From an uncultured Anaerolineae bacterium (GTDB taxonomy: Bacteria; Chloroflexota; Anaerolineae; J036; Brachytrichaceae): DNA of 64,000 nt. Position 1 is the stretch's first letter. Each line of letters begins with the position of its first letter. Below are positions 18,715-27,486 of this stretch, in pieces. Location: positions 1 to 64,000 of the forward strand of contig CALGMA010000012.1 of the NCBI GenBank assembly GCA_937959265.1. The letters are read 5' to 3'. The notes under the pieces were generated by a model. That model was not told the origin of the DNA, did not search any database, and worked only from the letters and a program-made list of their open reading frames with translations. The translations under genes and the position numbers were made by a program.

Positions 18715-20547
18715 ATGCTCAGAAGTTTGTTTCGACCGCTTTACTTGTTGTTCGCGACGCTGGTCGTCGGCCTGGCGTATGGGGCGGGCATGCTGGCCTA
18801 CCACCATATCAACTACCAGAATCGTGTCTTTCCCGGTGTGCGCTTGCAGGGCATAGACCTGAGCGGCATGACGCCGGAGGAAGTTTTCGCCATCGCGCAA
18901 CTCCAATCTCAATACTTCCATTTGCCCGCGATCAGCTTGCGGGCGGCCGAACAACGGTATGTCTTTCGGCCGGCCGACTTCGGCGTTGGCCTCGATCCGG
19001 CGGAGACGGTGCGCATCGCGCTTAACGTCGGGCGTCAAGGTGACCTGCAGACGCAGATCCGTCAGCGCTTCGAGGCATGGTGGCACGGGATAGATGTGTC
19101 GCCCGTTGTGCGAGTGGATGGTAGCGAGATCGTGCACATCGTGCAGCAAGTAGCCAAGCAGACCGAGCGACCGGCCATAGATGCGCGCATCGTGTTCGAA
19201 GGCAACGTCCCGCGCGCGTCGCCGTCCCAGGTCGGCCGCGAGCTGGACGAGGCGATGGCTCTGCAACTGATCCGTTCGGCGGTGCTGACGAATCGGCCGG
19301 CGGACATCGTGCTGCCCTATAAGACGCTCGAGCCAAAGGTTGCTTCGGTTGTTGCGGCGGCCGACGCAATCGCGCGCATCGTGAGTGACGATCTGGTTGT
19401 GATGGCGCCACGCTGGGACGACGCCGGCAATCCGCTGCTGCCGCTCGAAGCGTTCCGCATTCGCAAAGAGGATTTGCTCGACTTCGTGCTGATCGAGCAG
19501 CCGCCGGACGACCCGGCCAACATCAGCATACGGATGCGGCGAGAAAAACTGCGCGCGCTGCTCGAGCCGCTGGGCAAAGCCGTAGCGCAGAAAGCGCAGA
19601 ACGCACGGTTCACGTTCAACCTGTCCAGCGGCCAGTTGCGCGCCATCGCGCCCTCGCGCGATGCGCGTGTGCTCGACATCGAAGCTACGCTGGATGCGCT
19701 GGAGGTTGCCGCGCGCAGCGCCAACCGCGTCGCAACGCTCGTGGTCAACATCACGCCGGCGCCTGTGCCGGCCACAGCCACGGCGCAAGACCTCGGCATC
19801 ACCCAGCTCATTACCCAGGCGACGACTTACTTCAAAGGGTCCAGCGCAGCCCGGCTAGCCAACGTCAAAGTTGCAGCAGCGCGCTTCAACGGCGTCGTCA
19901 TACCGCCTGGCGCGGTCTTCTCGTTCAACGAATATCTGGGCGATGTATCGGAGAAAGAGGGCTTCCAGGAAGGCTTGATCATCGTCGGCAACCGGACGGT
20001 GAAGGGCGTTGGCGGCGGCGTATGTCAGGTCTCGACCACAGCCTATCAGGCGGCGCTGCGCGCCGGCTTCCCCATCGTCGAGCGCTACCCGCATGGCTAT
20101 CGCGTCAGCTACTACGAACGCGGCATGGGACCTGGCTTCGATGCGTCGGTGTTCTCGCCTTACGCAGACTTCAAGTTCATCAACGACACGAATGCCCATC
20201 TATTGATCGAAACGATCTACGATCCGGCGCGCGTCACGCTCACCTTCAAGTTCTATGGCACGTCCGACGGCCGTCAGGTGGCGATTAGCTCTGCCACGAT
20301 CACCGATGTCGTGCCGCACGGGCCGGATATCTACGAACGCGACACCGAGGGAGAGGTGCCGCCTGGCCAGGCCAAGCAGGTAGATTACGCCGTGGATGGC
20401 GCGACGGTCTTCTTCACGCGCGTCGTCACGCGCAACGGCGAGACGCTGATCAACGAGCGCGTGGTGAGCAAGTATGTGCCCTGGCAAGCGGTCTATCGCT
20501 ATGGGCCGGACTTCACACCGCCGGAAGGCGCAATCGTCAAGAACTGA
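18715..20547 (+). CDS. VanW-family cell-envelope protein
   Basis: The product (610 aa from ATG 18715) has one N-terminal membrane anchor (FRPLYLLFATLVVGLAYGAGML), two PG_binding_4-like domains of about 110 residues each (about 40-330), and the VanW domain (about 375-520). The VanW part carries PPGAVFSFNEYLG, GGGVCQVSTTAYQAALRAG and YPHGYRVSYYERG. VanW occurs with peptidoglycan-linked proteins, but its chemistry is unsettled. I reject the in-frame start at 18604 because it lies in the palindromic element and encodes non-family residues. Confidence 0.88.
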   Translation: MLRSLFRPLYLLFATLVVGLAYGAGMLAYHHINYQNRVFPGVRLQGIDLSGMTPEEVFAIAQLQSQYFHLPAISLRAAEQRYVFRPADFGVGLDPAETVRIALNVGRQGDLQTQIRQRFEAWWHGIDVSPVVRVDGSEIVHIVQQVAKQTERPAIDARIVFEGNVPRASPSQVGRELDEAMALQLIRSAVLTNRPADIVLPYKTLEPKVASVVAAADAIARIVSDDLVVMAPRWDDAGNPLLPLEAFRIRKEDLLDFVLIEQPPDDPANISIRMRREKLRALLEPLGKAVAQKAQNARFTFNLSSGQLRAIAPSRDARVLDIEATLDALEVAARSANRVATLVVNITPAPVPATATAQDLGITQLITQATTYFKGSSAARLANVKVAAARFNGVVIPPGAVFSFNEYLGDVSEKEGFQEGLIIVGNRTVKGVGGGVCQVSTTAYQAALRAGFPIVERYPHGYRVSYYERGMGPGFDASVFSPYADFKFINDTNAHLLIETIYDPARVTLTFKFYGTSDGRQVAISSATITDVVPHGPDIYERDTEGEVPPGQAKQVDYAVDGATVFFTRVVTRNGETLINERVVSKYVPWQAVYRYGPDFTPPEGAIVKN

Positions 20548-20577
20548 GCGCGGCCGGGAAGCGTGCCGGCAAACTGA

Positions 20578-21861
20578 TCAGGGTGCCGTCAGGACGTCTA
20601 TGGCCTGCCTAATGTGCGGATCGTCCTCGGCCGTAAAATCTTCCCAGGCCGACTCGGACAGGATGTTCGGTGTCACGCCTTTGCCGCGCCAACTGTTGTT
20701 CTTTACACCGATGTAGTCGCCGGTGGGAATCTGGATGCGCAGGCGCGAGCTGGGCAGCGTGGCCGTGGCGAATTGAGCGATCTGACCGCTCGTCTTTGTC
20801 CCAACGATCTGCGCGCGGCCGAGGTCTTGCAGGAGACCAGCAAACGCCTCGGCCTGTCCGCTCGTCAGCTCGCTGACGAGCACAGCCAGCGGCACTTCCT
20901 GGGAACCGGCGATGCTCTTTCCGGCGATCTCGATCTTTTCTTTCTTGCTGCGCGTCTGCACGGTACCCACCTGGCCGTTCGCAAATAAGCTGAGCATCTC
21001 ATCCAGCGGGAACTCGTTGCCGCGGATGATGCGCAAATCGAGCACTACGCCGTCCACGTTGCGATCTGCGCTCAAATCGCGCAGTGCGTCGGCTGTGTCG
21101 GCGCGCATCGTGCCCAGTTGTGTCGGGTTCGGCGCGATGTAGCCGATGTTCGTGTCGGGCAAGCGCTTGTAGCTGATGGGGCTGCGCGGCTCGACCGGAC
21201 GGCGCGTCAAGGTGACGTCGCGCGAGGGCTGACCGGGCGTGCGCACGGTGACGGTGACCTTGCTGCCGGTCTCGCCGCGCAGTTTGGGGATCAGCTCGTT
21301 GCGTTTGGCAAACGTCACCGGCTCACCTTCGATCGCGATGATGGCATCGTGTGGCTTGATGCCGGCGCGATCGGCCGGCGAGTCGGGATACACTGCCAAC
21401 ACCAATAGGCGATCCTTGCCCTCCTGGGGCAGGTCAATCAAGACGCCGATGCCGGAATATGCCCCTGAGCTGCCGGATGACGGCTGGCTTTGCGCGGGCG
21501 GAAGCACGATCACTTCTTCATCTTTCAGCTCTGCGATGATCTTTTGCAAGCTCTCGACGAAGCGCGCCTCATCACCATCGCCCTGCGCGATCTTCAAGCG
21601 TTCGGCATCAACAGTCGTCTGCCACTCGTCGTTGATGGCATCGGCGTTGAGGTAAGTCTCGCGCAGACTCTGTACGGCAAAGTCGAAGTCACGTAGTTGC
21701 GCAGCTACCTTGGGTGACACATCCACCGGCACGGCCGGCGTCACCCGGCGATTGAAGAGACTGCTAAAACTGGGGCTGCCCACACACGCAGTGAGTGTGA
21801 GCAACATTGCTAAGCCTGATCCGATCAATAGACGGTTTACCCTGCTCATCTTCGACTTCAC
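20578..21861 (-). CDS. S41/CtpA-like lipoprotein lacking catalytic Ser and Lys
   Basis: The 427-aa product has a lipobox (LTACVG near residue 27), a PDZ domain (about 130-225: GIGVLIDL, then SPADRAGIKPHDAIIAIEG) and a tail-specific-protease fold (about 230-410) ending in GKGVTPNI. In active S41 enzymes the catalytic Ser lies 3 residues before a Glu and 25 residues before the catalytic Lys. Here those positions are Gly335 (SELTSGQAE) and Gln360 (GTKTSGQ), with the exact 25-residue spacing kept. It is therefore probably a PDZ-bearing pseudoprotease. GTG start with GAGGA 8-9 nt upstream; ATG 21849 is an alternative. Confidence 0.85.
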   Translation of the reverse strand: MKSKMSRVNRLLIGSGLAMLLTLTACVGSPSFSSLFNRRVTPAVPVDVSPKVAAQLRDFDFAVQSLRETYLNADAINDEWQTTVDAERLKIAQGDGDEARFVESLQKIIAELKDEEVIVLPPAQSQPSSGSSGAYSGIGVLIDLPQEGKDRLLVLAVYPDSPADRAGIKPHDAIIAIEGEPVTFAKRNELIPKLRGETGSKVTVTVRTPGQPSRDVTLTRRPVEPRSPISYKRLPDTNIGYIAPNPTQLGTMRADTADALRDLSADRNVDGVVLDLRIIRGNEFPLDEMLSLFANGQVGTVQTRSKKEKIEIAGKSIAGSQEVPLAVLVSELTSGQAEAFAGLLQDLGRAQIVGTKTSGQIAQFATATLPSSRLRIQIPTGDYIGVKNNSWRGKGVTPNILSESAWEDFTAEDDPHIRQAIDVLTAP

Positions 21862-22161
21862 CTCGCTATTCCTCTAAACGCAACCCGCTCAAAAGTCGAA
21901 ACTCGCCTGCGCATCCACGGCCCCCCCGGGCTTCTTCCGAATGGCGGTAACTAGGACGACGATCGCGCGCTTGCCTGGTGTGGCTCCGCTGCAATAAATT
22001 ATATTGCGGCGCAGGCGCGTTCTCCCTACGCAGTAGTCGCATCGGCTCAAGTGGTCAGGGTGGCTTGAACGCGGGCGTCAATCGCGCAACGCCCGACAAG
22101 CTTGATGCCTGTCGGGCGTTGAACCTATTCGCTCCTCGTCGGGGTTAATTTTGCCCTGCGC
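21862..22161. other. Intergenic region between the S41-like and FAH genes
   Basis: These 300 bases hold a near-palindrome GCAATAAATTATATTGC (21991-22007), whose minus strand contains TATAAT (21998-22003), a possible promoter for the S41-like gene with a leader of about 130 nt. They also contain a C7 run and the hairpin at 22087-22121. I see no coding potential. Confidence 0.5.
22087..22121 (-). terminator. Hairpin downstream of the FAH-family gene
   Basis: A perfect 12-bp stem (CAACGCCCGACA with TGTCGGGCGTTG) and an 11-nt loop lie 40 nt after the stop of the FAH gene. No T-run follows, so the termination strength is uncertain. Confidence 0.6.
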
Positions 22162-23004
22162 TCAGCGCACGCGGCAGAAGTTGGTCAGGGCGCCGATTCG
22201 CTCGATCTCAACCGTGACTTCGTCGCCGTCCTTCAGCCACACCGGCGGCTTCATGCCCATGCCCACACCGGGTGGCGTGCCGGTGGCGATCAGGTCGCCG
22301 GGCATCAGCGTCATGAACTTGCTGAGGTATGACACCAGCGTCGCCACGTCGAAGATCATCTCGCGCGTGTTGGAGTTCTGCACCACTTTGCCGTTCACCA
22401 GGCAGCGGATGGCCAGGTTCTGCGGGTCGGGGATTTCATCGGCGGTGACCAGGCACGGGCCGACCGGGCAAAAGCCATCGAGCGTCTTGCCCAGTGTGAA
22501 CTGTTTGGCGCTGTCGGTGAGCTGGATGTCGCGCGCGCTCACGTCGTTCACGCAAGTGTAGCCGCCGATATAGGCCATAGCGTCTTCCTTGCTTACGCGA
22601 TAGCACGGCTTGCCGATCACCACGCCCAGCTCGGCTTCCCAGTCCACTTGCTGCGTGGCGTCGGCATACCAGGTGATTGCATCGCCCGGATGCGCCAGGG
22701 CGTTGGCGAACTTGGCAAATACCACCGGCCGCGCAGGCGGCTGAGAGTTGCTCTCTTTGACGTGATCCATGTAGTTCAAACCGATGCAGATGAAGGAGCG
22801 CGGTGTGAACGGCGCGCGCAGGCGTGGCAGAGCCGGCATCTGGTGCGCAGGGTCGGCCATCAGCCGTTCGGCCTGCGCCCGCGCCGGGGGATTCGATGCG
22901 ATCTCGAGCGCGCTGCCTACTTCGGTGAGGTCTACGGCGCCGCCGTCGGGGTGCAGTGCGCCCACGCCGGTGCGCCCGTCGAGTTCGTAGGTGATGAGTT
23001 TCAT
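22162..23004 (-). CDS. Fumarylacetoacetate hydrolase family protein
   Basis: This 280-aa enzyme of the FAH fold probably hydrolyses, decarboxylates or tautomerises a 2-oxo-diacid such as an acylpyruvate. The metal site is intact: SFICIGLNYMDH, then the Glu pair in WEAELGVVIGKP and the Asp in YTCVNDVSARD. GDLIATGTPPGVGMG is diagnostic. The start is placed at the ATG before KLITYELDG; earlier in-frame codons encode no family sequence. TACACT lies 9 nt upstream. The substrate cannot be told from sequence. Confidence 0.93.
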   Translation of the reverse strand: MKLITYELDGRTGVGALHPDGGAVDLTEVGSALEIASNPPARAQAERLMADPAHQMPALPRLRAPFTPRSFICIGLNYMDHVKESNSQPPARPVVFAKFANALAHPGDAITWYADATQQVDWEAELGVVIGKPCYRVSKEDAMAYIGGYTCVNDVSARDIQLTDSAKQFTLGKTLDGFCPVGPCLVTADEIPDPQNLAIRCLVNGKVVQNSNTREMIFDVATLVSYLSKFMTLMPGDLIATGTPPGVGMGMKPPVWLKDGDEVTVEIERIGALTNFCRVR

Positions 23005-23013
23005 AGCGTGCGA

Positions 23014-23019
23014 AGTGTA
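23014..23019 (-). promoter_or_regulatory. -10-like hexamer TACACT for the FAH gene
   Basis: TACACT on the minus strand ends 9 nt before the ATG at 23004, which would give a near-leaderless transcript. Confidence 0.35.
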
Positions 23020-23161
23020 AGCCAGATTCGCCGGGCTTGCCGGCCCGCTCGGTTTGCGCGGATAATACGCACAGCCGTCCACACTGCGCACGACGCCCCC
23101 TTCCCACTAAGGCTCAAACCGAACAGGGATCGGCTCTCGATCCAGGCCAAGACCAGAGTTG

Positions 23162-25174
23162 ATGCACGATATTCCCCTGCTGATCCACATCGCTGTCGCG
23201 CTCAGCGTGGCGTTTTTGGGCGGCGTGCTCGCCCGACGTATCGGTCTGCCGACCATCGTCGGATATTTGCTCGCCGGCGTCGCCATCGGTCCCTTCAGCC
23301 CGGCGTTCGTCGGCGATGTGGAGACCATCAGCCAGCTCGCCGAGCTGGGGGTGATCTTTCTCATGTTTGGCGTTGGCATTCACTTCTCGCTCCGTGATTT
23401 GTGGCAGGTGCGCAGCGTCGCCTTGCCAGGTGCGATCTTGCAGATGATTGCTGCTTCTGCACTGGGGTTCGCATTCACGCGCCTGTGGGGGTGGTCGGTC
23501 ACGTCCGGCTTGGTGCTCGGCGTGGCAGTCTCGGTGGCCAGCACGGTGGTGCTACTGCGCGGGCTGATGGATAACGGTCTGTTGAATACCAAGCATGGCC
23601 GCGTCGCGGTAGGCTGGCTGGTGTTGGAAGACCTGGCCAGTGTGCTGATTCTGGTCACGCTGCCGGTGGTCGCAGTGGCCGGCCCGAACGCCGGCTCACA
23701 GAACATTGCCTGGACGGTGGTCAAAGCAGGCGCTTTCGTGGCGTTGACGCTATTTGTCGGCGGACGCGTCGTGCCGTGGGTATTGCTGCGCGTTGCGCGC
23801 ACGCGTTCGCGCGAGCTGTTCATCCTGTTGGTGCTGGTGCTGGCGCTGGGCACAGCCATTAGCTCCTCAGAATTGTTCGGCGTGTCGCTGGCGCTGGGGG
23901 CGTTCCTGGCCGGGGTGATCATCAGCGAGTCCCCGCTCAGCCATCAGGCCGGCGCCGATCTGTTACCTTTCCGCGAGGCGTTCGCCGTGCTGTTCTTTGT
24001 GTCGGTGGGCATGCTGGTCAACCCGGCATACTTAATCGCCAACGCCGGGCATGTGCTGGCGCTCACCGCGCTCATTGTGATCGGCAAACCGGTCATCACA
24101 ATCCTGCTGGGGACGATGCTGCCGGCGCCGGCGCGCACCTCGCTGGTCGTTGCTGCCGGCCTCAGCCAGATCGGCGAATTCTCGTTCATCATCGGCCAGG
24201 CGGGGTTGAATTTGGGCTTGCTCGATCGCGATCAGTACTCGCTCATCCTGGCCGGGTCGCTGCTATCCATCACGCTGAACCCGTTCATGTATCGGCTGAT
24301 TCGCTCGGCCGAGTCGGTTCTGCGCCGCTGGCCGGCATTTTGGCAGCGGTTGGACAAGCATGGCCCGGAGCAGCCGCTGCCGCGCGAGACCCTGAGCGAC
24401 CACGTGGTGATCGTTGGCTACGGGCGGGTTGGCCGGCACATCGTAGATGTGCTCGGATCGCTCGGCGTCCCACATCTGGTCGTAGACTCCGACGCGACGC
24501 GCGTTGCTGCCCTGGAGCAGCGTGGCGTCCCGACATTATTCGGCGATGCGGCTAACTCGGAAATCCTGGCACATGCGCACTTGCTGCGCGCCCGGGCGTT
24601 GGTTGTGGCGCTCCCCGATGAAGCCACGACAGAAATGACGGTGATGAGCGCGCGTCGGCTTGCGCCCGATGTGCCGATCATTGCACGAGCGATCACACCG
24701 GACGGCGTCAAGCGACTGGCCATGCTGGGCGCGCAAGACGTAATTCATCCAGAGTTGGAAGGTGGGCTGGAGATCGTCCGCCACACGCTGCTACGACTCG
24801 GCTTGCCGATTCGCGAGGTGCAACAATACGCCGATGCGGTGCGGCGTGAGCACTACGATGTCGGCGCCGGCGCGGAGCGACATGCGCTGCGACAGTTCAT
24901 GGAAGCCGCGCAGATCCTCGAAATCACGCTCTTTGAGTTAGCAGAGGACAGCCCGGTCGCCGGCATCACGTTAGCAGAGGCGGATATCCGCGGGCGGACG
25001 GGCGCGTCGGTGGTCGTCATCCTGCGCGGGCAGCAGATCATGCCCAACCCGAAATCGCACACTGTGCTGCTGCCGGGCGACCACATCGGCCTGGTCGGTG
25101 ACGTGGAACAGATCGCCGCCGCTGAGCAGATCATCACGCAACCGGCGCGCATTGAGGCGCGGTCGGTCACCTGA
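23162..25174 (+). CDS. CPA2 monovalent cation:proton antiporter with RCK domains
   Basis: The 670-aa protein has about 12 membrane helices (residues 5-390), with the Na+/H+ exchanger pattern starting at GGVLARRIGLPTIVGYLLAGVAIGP. A cytoplasmic TrkA-N (RCK) domain follows (about 410-525), opening with HVVIVGYGRVGRHIVDVLG, a Rossmann NAD(H) site. A TrkA-C domain is at about 585-660. It belongs to the KefB/RosB-like branch and exports K+ or Na+ in exchange for protons, gated by nucleotide. Its 3' end overlaps that of the convergent metallopeptidase gene by 8 nt. Confidence 0.93.
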   Translation: MHDIPLLIHIAVALSVAFLGGVLARRIGLPTIVGYLLAGVAIGPFSPAFVGDVETISQLAELGVIFLMFGVGIHFSLRDLWQVRSVALPGAILQMIAASALGFAFTRLWGWSVTSGLVLGVAVSVASTVVLLRGLMDNGLLNTKHGRVAVGWLVLEDLASVLILVTLPVVAVAGPNAGSQNIAWTVVKAGAFVALTLFVGGRVVPWVLLRVARTRSRELFILLVLVLALGTAISSSELFGVSLALGAFLAGVIISESPLSHQAGADLLPFREAFAVLFFVSVGMLVNPAYLIANAGHVLALTALIVIGKPVITILLGTMLPAPARTSLVVAAGLSQIGEFSFIIGQAGLNLGLLDRDQYSLILAGSLLSITLNPFMYRLIRSAESVLRRWPAFWQRLDKHGPEQPLPRETLSDHVVIVGYGRVGRHIVDVLGSLGVPHLVVDSDATRVAALEQRGVPTLFGDAANSEILAHAHLLRARALVVALPDEATTEMTVMSARRLAPDVPIIARAITPDGVKRLAMLGAQDVIHPELEGGLEIVRHTLLRLGLPIREVQQYADAVRREHYDVGAGAERHALRQFMEAAQILEITLFELAEDSPVAGITLAEADIRGRTGASVVVILRGQQIMPNPKSHTVLLPGDHIGLVGDVEQIAAAEQIITQPARIEARSVT

Positions 25175-27275
25175 TCTGCAGCTCGTATCCGGCCGGCTCG
25201 GTGGTGCCCTGCGTCGTGGGCGAGATGGCCAGCACGGCGCTGCGCACCGTCCCGCCGAAGTCGAGCATCAGCGCGCCGGCATTGTCGGTGAGCGTCATGC
25301 GTTGTAGCCGACGTTTGCCGTCGCGGTCGGTGAGGATGACCTGCACCTGCCAACGCTGCGGCAGCCAATTGCCGACGCGCACCCAGCCCTCTGCCTGCCA
25401 ACCCAAGTCGGCACCTGCGTCGTCGTAGAAGCCAATCTCCGGGATGGCAATGTTATCTACCGCCAATCCTTCGCGATTGATCGCGGCGTCGGTGACCATC
25501 TCGAAGCGCAGCAGGATCTTCTTGCCGGCGAATTCGTCCAGGCTAAGGCGCTCGTCCAACCAGCGCGGTGCATCGGTCTTCTCGGTCCCGCCGGATGGGC
25601 CGGTGTAGCCACAGCCCAGGTTGGCATTTTGTGGGTTGTCTGTGGTACAAGAGGTAGGCGAGAGCACCTTCCAGGTCAGGCCGCCGTCCTCGCTGACGGT
25701 GACGTAGGCATAGTCGTAATTCTTCTCCAGCCGATACCATGCCCGGTAGGTGAGTGTGGCGCTCGTGACGCCGGTAAGGTCCACCTCGCGCGTCAGGCGT
25801 GAGTTGCTGGCGTCGGCGCGGTTGGACCACCAGAACGCGCCATCGGCCTCGTTGGTCGGCAATAGCGAGACAATGGTCGAGCCGGTGAACGCGATCGTCA
25901 CCGGCCGGCTCCCCATGAGTTCGTAGTAGTGCGTGCCGAACTGCGCCAGCCCCTCACGAACCGAGTATGGATAGTCCTGGGCATTCAGTTCGGCGCGCGT
26001 TGCCATCGGTGGCACGCGGATCGTGGCATAGTTGTAGCGATTCGTCCCCGGCTCGATCGCCTCACGGTTCATGTAATTAGCAATGACGAAATCGGCAAAC
26101 AGCGCTTCGAACGTGAGCGGTCGTCCGGTGTCGAGGTTCACCATGCCAGCCTCGGCCAGCACTTGCATCAAAGCCCGCGCGCTGCGCTCCGGCGAGCGCG
26201 CGAACTTCCGCAGAATCTCCTCTCCGAAGCGGTCGTAGAGATAAGACCAGAATAGATAGCCCGCGCCGTAGTGCGCGCTGTTGCCGCCGGCGCTGCTTTC
26301 CTGCCAGGTGTTGAGCTGTGTGTCCGGCGCCGCGGCAAAGTCGTACACCGTCGTGACCGAATCGCCATAGCCGTTCAGACGCTCTGCGAACTGCGCCGCC
26401 CCTTCTTCCAGCCACAGATCGGGCGTATGGGTCTGGTTGAAGCTGATCATGTGCTGGAATTCGTGGGCGATGGTGCTGAGATACGTTTCGCTGGCCGGAT
26501 CGGATCCGTTGTAGCCGCGCGCGGCGTGCATGATGAAGATTTGCCCTTCGTTCGAGTCGCTGCGCACAGCCCGCGGATAGCCGTCGGGTGAGGAGAAGTA
26601 GCCGCCGACCGTGCGGCCCAGGCCGAGGGCATGCACAATGTGCACGCGCGGGTCGCAATCCACGCCTGGCAAGTCCTCGCTGCCGAAGAACTCGCGCGTG
26701 CGCGGATAAATCCGGCGATCGAAGATCTCGACTGCGCGGCGCAGCTTGTCCTGGTTCAAGCGCACCCGCGTGGGCGTGCTCTGCACCCACATGTAAACGT
26801 GCTCACCCTTCTCCTCCAGGCGCGCTTCGATCTGGAACAACTCGTCGGTGTCCGAATTGGTCAGGGTGAAGATGCGCGTCGCACCGACCTGATACTCCGG
26901 GGCAAGCTTGGGACAACTGACCTCAGCTTCCTTCGGCGATACGCCTTTGAAGCGGATTGCCAGCTCGGCCAGGTCTTCGCGGGGCAACACGGCAGTAGTG
27001 ATTATCTCGATCGGATCGTCGGGCGCGCCGGGCTGCGGCGTTGGGCGAATCACCTCGATCGGCGCGTTTGTCGTCTTGCCCTCTCCGACGGGCGGGCTGT
27101 CAATATCCGGTGGGAAGTCTCGAAACTCGGGGCCGCTGAAGGTGCGCATGGCCGCCAGCCAGGTCAGGCCGGCGCCAATGGTGCCGAAGCAGGCGCAAAT
27201 CAACATCAAGCCGACGATGATGACGATCCAGGCGTTGCGACTGTTGTTCATGACTGTGGTTTGGAACGGCGCCAT
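25167..27275 (-). CDS. Membrane-anchored M6-like metallopeptidase
   Basis: The 702-aa product has an N-terminal membrane segment (about 15-42) that may act as anchor or signal. The zinc motif HEFQH (271-275) is followed by Glu290/Glu291 in LWLEEGAAQFAERL, as in immune-inhibitor-A-like and related gluzincin-type peptidases. After the catalytic domain comes a beta-sandwich region (about 470-640) with WKVLSPTSCT and WLDERLSLDEFAGKKILLRFEMVTD, typical of the MAM-like part of M6 proteins. It probably cleaves extracellular proteins. ATG 27251 (residue 9) is an alternative start. Confidence 0.82.
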   Translation of the reverse strand: MAPFQTTVMNNSRNAWIVIIVGLMLICACFGTIGAGLTWLAAMRTFSGPEFRDFPPDIDSPPVGEGKTTNAPIEVIRPTPQPGAPDDPIEIITTAVLPREDLAELAIRFKGVSPKEAEVSCPKLAPEYQVGATRIFTLTNSDTDELFQIEARLEEKGEHVYMWVQSTPTRVRLNQDKLRRAVEIFDRRIYPRTREFFGSEDLPGVDCDPRVHIVHALGLGRTVGGYFSSPDGYPRAVRSDSNEGQIFIMHAARGYNGSDPASETYLSTIAHEFQHMISFNQTHTPDLWLEEGAAQFAERLNGYGDSVTTVYDFAAAPDTQLNTWQESSAGGNSAHYGAGYLFWSYLYDRFGEEILRKFARSPERSARALMQVLAEAGMVNLDTGRPLTFEALFADFVIANYMNREAIEPGTNRYNYATIRVPPMATRAELNAQDYPYSVREGLAQFGTHYYELMGSRPVTIAFTGSTIVSLLPTNEADGAFWWSNRADASNSRLTREVDLTGVTSATLTYRAWYRLEKNYDYAYVTVSEDGGLTWKVLSPTSCTTDNPQNANLGCGYTGPSGGTEKTDAPRWLDERLSLDEFAGKKILLRFEMVTDAAINREGLAVDNIAIPEIGFYDDAGADLGWQAEGWVRVGNWLPQRWQVQVILTDRDGKRRLQRMTLTDNAGALMLDFGGTVRSAVLAISPTTQGTTEPAGYELQIR

Positions 27276-27486
27276 GACGAGGCTACTTGTTCTCCCTGAG
27301 ATGGCTCTGAGGCGCGCTTAGTTGCACGCTAAGCATTGCTCGGTTGGCGGTCTAGTCTGCTGTGACGTCCTCCGATGCCCGACTGTTTGGCACACAGCAG
27401 TGTACGTACGCCACCACCTGCCGGATCGCGAAACGCCTGGCGATGTCAATCTCCTATCTTCAATTCTCGATCTCCGTGATATCGAC

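Noticed and set aside
18682-19788. 368-codon minus-strand frame opposite the VanW gene
   Set aside because: Composition (Arg/Gln/His-rich) is typical of a complementary shadow, and the VanW frame is conserved across its length.
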